Below are positions 60,863 through 64,000 of a stretch of DNA of 64,000 nucleotides, piece after piece. Origin of the DNA: CADCVQ01 sp038260305 (GTDB lineage Bacteria; Actinomycetota; Thermoleophilia; Solirubrobacterales; Solirubrobacteraceae). The stretch is taken from assembly GCA_038260305.1 (NCBI GenBank), contig JBBSNY010000001.1, positions 248,001 to 312,000 on the forward strand. The letters are read 5' to 3'. Within the stretch, counting starts at the first letter, position 1; each line of letters opens with the position of its first letter. The notes under the pieces were generated by a model. It made no database searches. It was given only the letters and a program-made list of their open reading frames with translations, and was not told the origin of the DNA. Position numbers and translations under genes: made by a program.

Positions 60863-62647
60863 ATGGCGGCGCGTCGATCTAGGGCCTGCCTGATCTTCAC
60901 CGCGATCGCCGGTTGCCTGCTCGTCGTCGCCGCCCCCGCGGCGGCGGTGGACGCTCCGGCCTGCTCCGGGACCGAGGTCTGGGCGCGGCCCGGCGTGACG
61001 CGGACGTACACGCTGAACTGCCAGCGCACTGAGCGCATCGAGCTCGTGAGCGGCCCGACGGCGTCGCAGTTCGAGGGCCTGGACCAGGGCGACGCGCTGA
61101 AGTTCCGGCTGACGCCGGACACGGCGGCGCCGGCCGACGACGAGCTCACGCTGCGCCTGACCGGGCCCGGCGGATCGGACGACGCGGTCGTCACGATCCA
61201 CAACGTCCCGCTGAGCGTCAACACGCCGCCGCGCTGCACACCGGTCGACGTCGCGCAGCGCACCGGCGGCGTCGTGCCCGAGCCCATCAACTTCGTCGTC
61301 TCATGTCAGGACGACGAGCACGACGACTACACGATCTACGGCAACGGGCCCGGGACGCACCCGGACGCCCCGTACCGCTGGACCGCCGACCGGGGCTCGC
61401 CGAGCTGGGACTACGTCCCATCGATCGCCTCGGGGGAGGAGCGCTCCAGCTACTACGCGATCGACGAGCTCGGCGCGCGCTCGGCCGATGCGCCGATCCA
61501 CGTGCGCTTCGGGGCGGCCGTCGACCGCCTGCCCGTCTGCCGTGCGCTCGACAGCGGTCGGCAGCTCGTGTTCGGCGTGCGGCCGGGCGGCGATCTGTAC
61601 TTCACGATGTTCTGCGAGGACCCCGACGGCGACCCGCTGACGCCGCGCATGCTGACGTCGCCGGCGCATGGGGACCTGACGTTCCGGACGTGGACGCAGT
61701 ACGGCTTCTATGGCGCCCGCGCGTACATCAAGATGCACTACACGCCGACATCGAGGTTCGACGGGCAGGATCCGTTCACGCTGGTGGCAGGCGGGCCGGA
61801 CGGCGACGCCCCGGTGACGGACGTGGCGATGGTCGAGCGGCCGCTGCCCGCGAACGTCCCCGCGAGCTGCTGGATGAACGCGGGCCGCGCCACGCCCGGC
61901 TCCGAGACGCAGATCCCCGGCAGCTGCCAGGACGAGGACGGAGATCCGATCGCGGTCCGGGTGGTTGCGCCGCCCCAGCACGGACGGGTCGGCACCCCGG
62001 TCCTGACGCGCGACTACTTCGATGACGAGAACGTCGCGATCCCCTACGTCGCGGACCCGGCCTTCGTCGGGACGGACTGGCTGACGATCGAGGTCACGGA
62101 CGGCATCGGAGCGACGCAGCGGTTGGACGTCTCGGTCGGCGTCGGCATCGACCCGTACGCGCTGCCGTCGGACGGCGCCCCGATCGGCACGCCATATGAC
62201 GGGCCCGAGCTGCACGCGACCGCGACCCCGACCCCGACCGCGACCCGTCGGCCCGTCACAGCCGCTGGCGCCGGGGTCACCCCGCTCGATCAGGCGCGCC
62301 GCGCGCTCGGCGGCCGCCCGGTGCGGCTGCTCAAGCGCATCGGCGATGCCCGCGTCTACGGGCCGCGCACGATGCCGAAGGCCGTGGCGAGACAGAAGGC
62401 GCTCGCCGTGACGTGCCCGCTGGGCTGCTCGCTGACTGCGTCGAGCACGATCGCGGGACGGTCGGCTGGCCACTCGCGGCTGCGCGTCGCACCGGGTCGG
62501 GCGTCCGCCCTGACGTTGCGGCTCTCCTCGAGGCAACGAGCGCACCTACGCCGCGCAGGCGGTGGCGCCGTGGTCGTCGCGCTGCGTGTCACGCGGCCGG
62601 GTGCGAAGGCACGCCGCGCCGCGGTGCGGGTCACGCTGCGCCGCTGA
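60863..62647 (+). CDS. Secreted multi-domain beta-sandwich protein, unknown function
   Basis: A 594-residue secreted protein. Signal peptide (ACLIFTAIAGCLLVVAAPAAA), then several repeated cadherin/PKD-like units each opened by a Cys-containing strand and a CQDDEHDD/CEDPDGDP/CQDEDGDP motif that looks like a calcium site (DxDGDP). A Thr/Pro linker (ATATPTPTATRRP) leads to a C-terminal module (C-x3-C, LRLSSRQRAHLRR, ending VRVTLRR) like that on the two proteases at the start of the window. Likely a surface or matrix protein. It is inserted between pth and mfd. Confidence 0.72.
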   Translation: MAARRSRACLIFTAIAGCLLVVAAPAAAVDAPACSGTEVWARPGVTRTYTLNCQRTERIELVSGPTASQFEGLDQGDALKFRLTPDTAAPADDELTLRLTGPGGSDDAVVTIHNVPLSVNTPPRCTPVDVAQRTGGVVPEPINFVVSCQDDEHDDYTIYGNGPGTHPDAPYRWTADRGSPSWDYVPSIASGEERSSYYAIDELGARSADAPIHVRFGAAVDRLPVCRALDSGRQLVFGVRPGGDLYFTMFCEDPDGDPLTPRMLTSPAHGDLTFRTWTQYGFYGARAYIKMHYTPTSRFDGQDPFTLVAGGPDGDAPVTDVAMVERPLPANVPASCWMNAGRATPGSETQIPGSCQDEDGDPIAVRVVAPPQHGRVGTPVLTRDYFDDENVAIPYVADPAFVGTDWLTIEVTDGIGATQRLDVSVGVGIDPYALPSDGAPIGTPYDGPELHATATPTPTATRRPVTAAGAGVTPLDQARRALGGRPVRLLKRIGDARVYGPRTMPKAVARQKALAVTCPLGCSLTASSTIAGRSAGHSRLRVAPGRASALTLRLSSRQRAHLRRAGGGAVVVALRVTRPGAKARRAAVRVTLRR

Positions 62648-62746
62648 GCGGGGCCCGCGCCGGGCATGCGGGCGAGGGCCGCGCGCGACAGCGACCTACA
62701 CTGAGACGTGCCGGCCGCGCCTCTGCGCGGTCGCTTCGCCTGCACG

Positions 62747-64000
62747 ATGAGCCTGCGCCCACTCCTCAGCCACCTCACCGACGACCCCGGCGGCGCAACG
62801 CTCGCGCGCGACGGCGGGCGTGCGTTCGTGTCGGCGTCGCTGCGTCCCTACATCCTCGCCGCGATCGCCGACGAGGACCCGGCGCGGCCGACGCTCGTCG
62901 TCGCCGGCGACGATCGTCAGGCACGCGATCTCGCGAGCGACCTGCGCGCGTGGCTGACGCCGCGGCCCGTGCGCTTCTACCCCAGCCGCGGCGTCGCCTA
63001 CGAGTCGCACCTGACGCCGCCGCCGCACCTCGTCGGCCTGCGCGTCGCGGCGCTCGACGCGCTGCTGGACGCCGACGCAAACGGTGCCGACGCGCCGGTC
63101 GTCGTCGTCTCCGCGGTCGCGTTGAGCGAGAAGGTGCCCGACCCGAGCCTGCGCCCGCACTCGTTCACGCTGCGCGTCGGCGACCTGCTCGACCGCGACG
63201 ACTGCATGCGCGACCTCGTCGCCGCCGGCTACGAGCGCGTCGACCAGGTCGACGACCGCGGCCAGTTCGCGGCGCGCGGCGGCCTCTTGGACATCTACCC
63301 GGCGACCGAGGACCGGGCCGTCCGCGTCGACCTCTTTGACATCGAGATCGAGTCGCTGCGCTGGTTCTCGACGTTCACGCAGCGCTCGCTGGGCGATGCG
63401 GACGAGGTCGAGATCGCCCCGGCGGCGGAGCTCGCCGCGGAGCATCGCGAGCTCGCGGAGATCGCGGCGATGGAGTACCGCGACGCCGCCGGCGCGAAGT
63501 CCGACGGCGAACTGCCCGACGACCGCCCCGACATCTCGGAGCTGCTGCCGGTCGAGCGCTTCGCCGCGTTCCTCGACCTCGCCCCCGACGCCGCCGTCCT
63601 GCTCGCCGCCGAGGAGGAGATCGGCCCCGCGCTCGCCGACCACTGGCAGGACGTCTGCGCGGCCTTCCACGACGACGACGCGCATCACCTCTACGTCGCG
63701 CCAGAGGCGATCAAGGCCGCGCTCGACGCGCGCGCGAGCGTGCGGCTGTCCTCGCACGACTCAGACCAGCCGCTCGAATTCCGCGCGCAGTCGCCGGACA
63801 TGGCGGCCCGCTCGCTCAAGGAGGCCGAGCCGGAGCTCGAGAAGCTCGTGCGCTCGGGCTATCGCACGGTCGTCGCGTGGCAGACGCGCGGCGAGGGCGA
63901 GCGCGCGGCGTACAACCTCGGGCGCCTGAAGGCATCCTGGCTCGGCGAGGGCGAGAGTTCGGGCCGCTCGCCCGTCGAGAGCCCGCTGCGGTTCGCGCAC
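62747..64000 (+). CDS. mfd: Transcription-repair coupling factor, N-terminal part (cut by window end)
   Basis: An open frame of 418 codons runs to the end of the window with no stop. Its start MSLRPLLSHLTDDPGG and the following TLVVAGDDRQARDLASDLRAWL, VRFYPSRGVAYESHLTPPPHLVGLRVAALDALL, RGQFAARGGLLDIYPATEDRAVRVDLFDIEIESLRWFSTFTQRSL segments match the UvrB-like N-terminal module of Mfd, which removes stalled RNA polymerase and recruits UvrA. The helicase and RNA polymerase-binding parts lie beyond the edge. ATG 62747 is used; GTG 62708, five nt after TACACT, is an in-frame alternative for a leaderless start. Confidence 0.9.
   Translation, partial: MSLRPLLSHLTDDPGGATLARDGGRAFVSASLRPYILAAIADEDPARPTLVVAGDDRQARDLASDLRAWLTPRPVRFYPSRGVAYESHLTPPPHLVGLRVAALDALLDADANGADAPVVVVSAVALSEKVPDPSLRPHSFTLRVGDLLDRDDCMRDLVAAGYERVDQVDDRGQFAARGGLLDIYPATEDRAVRVDLFDIEIESLRWFSTFTQRSLGDADEVEIAPAAELAAEHRELAEIAAMEYRDAAGAKSDGELPDDRPDISELLPVERFAAFLDLAPDAAVLLAAEEEIGPALADHWQDVCAAFHDDDAHHLYVAPEAIKAALDARASVRLSSHDSDQPLEFRAQSPDMAARSLKEAEPELEKLVRSGYRTVVAWQTRGEGERAAYNLGRLKASWLGEGESSGRSPVESPLRFAH

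Overview
The window is 64 kb of very GC-rich, densely coding chromosome from an actinobacterium-like organism. Gene content (class I lysyl-tRNA synthetase, dnaX-ybaB-recR, metG-tatD-rsmA-ispE, glmU-prs ... rplY-pth-mfd), extreme GC at third codon positions, and secreted proteins that are Pro/Arg rich with a recurring C-terminal module all fit the Thermoleophilia (Solirubrobacterales, Conexibacter/Solirubrobacter-like). That placement is inferred from gene families and style; no marker was searched. I see no phage, no insertion sequence, no CRISPR array and no rRNA. One tRNA (Gln, TTG anticodon) is present.

Layout. 0-3.2 kb: two tandem secreted trypsin-like proteases with poly-proline linkers. 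3.2-4.7 kb: a GT-C-like membrane protein. 4.8-7.6 kb: dnaX-ybaB-recR. 7.6-9.3 kb: a small secreted protein and a membrane-anchored GH3-like protein that lacks its catalytic residues. 9.3-14 kb: aspartate-pathway block (aspartokinase, inverted lysS, a stand-alone copy of the aspartokinase regulatory domain, asd). 14-15.6 kb: VTT membrane protein, a cluster of short repeats, and a LuxR regulator with a degenerate receiver. 15.9-19.9 kb: succinate dehydrogenase of the HdrB-anchored kind (sdhA-sdhB-hdrB-like, all with 4-base overlaps), followed by an acidic ORF with a heptad repeat and no normal start. 19.9-23 kb: M50 protease and AidB-like acyl-CoA dehydrogenase, then a LysE-family remnant. 23.2-27.3 kb: TCA block with monomeric NADP-IDH, a broken NAD-IDH gene, and mdh.

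27.4-31.8 kb: DNA-binding protein, SRPBCC, NAD(P)-binding protein, FMN 2-hydroxyacid oxidase, a small Cys protein, MBL hydrolase. 31.8-34.7 kb: hsp20-lon. 34.8-41.4 kb: membrane proteins, a ferritin-like R2/SCP2 fusion, DUF2254, glyS, a cysteine-less FmdB-like protein, LCP. 41.5-46.4 kb: ROK kinase-rsmI, GST, truncated GNAT, nitroreductase, M23 peptidase, Uma2. 46.5-50.5 kb: metG-tatD-rsmA-ispE. 50.6-55.6 kb: small membrane protein, PucR regulator, MTAP, tRNA-Gln, glmU-prs. 55.6-59.5 kb: lineage-specific genes and a secreted GH2 enzyme placed between prs and rplY. 59.6-64 kb: rplY-pth, a secreted protein, and the 5' part of mfd, cut by the window edge.

Two themes stand out. First, many start codons lie 6-8 nt downstream of a TANNNT hexamer with no Shine-Dalgarno sequence, which points to widespread leaderless transcription. 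Second, several metabolic genes show recent remodelling: NAD-IDH broken beside an intact monomeric NADP-IDH, aspartokinase and asd separated by lysS with a duplicated regulatory domain, and an HdrB-like subunit in the place of cytochrome b in complex II. No single wholly new system is evident; the complex II operon with its acidic tail and the aspartokinase regulatory duplicate are the best candidates for follow-up.
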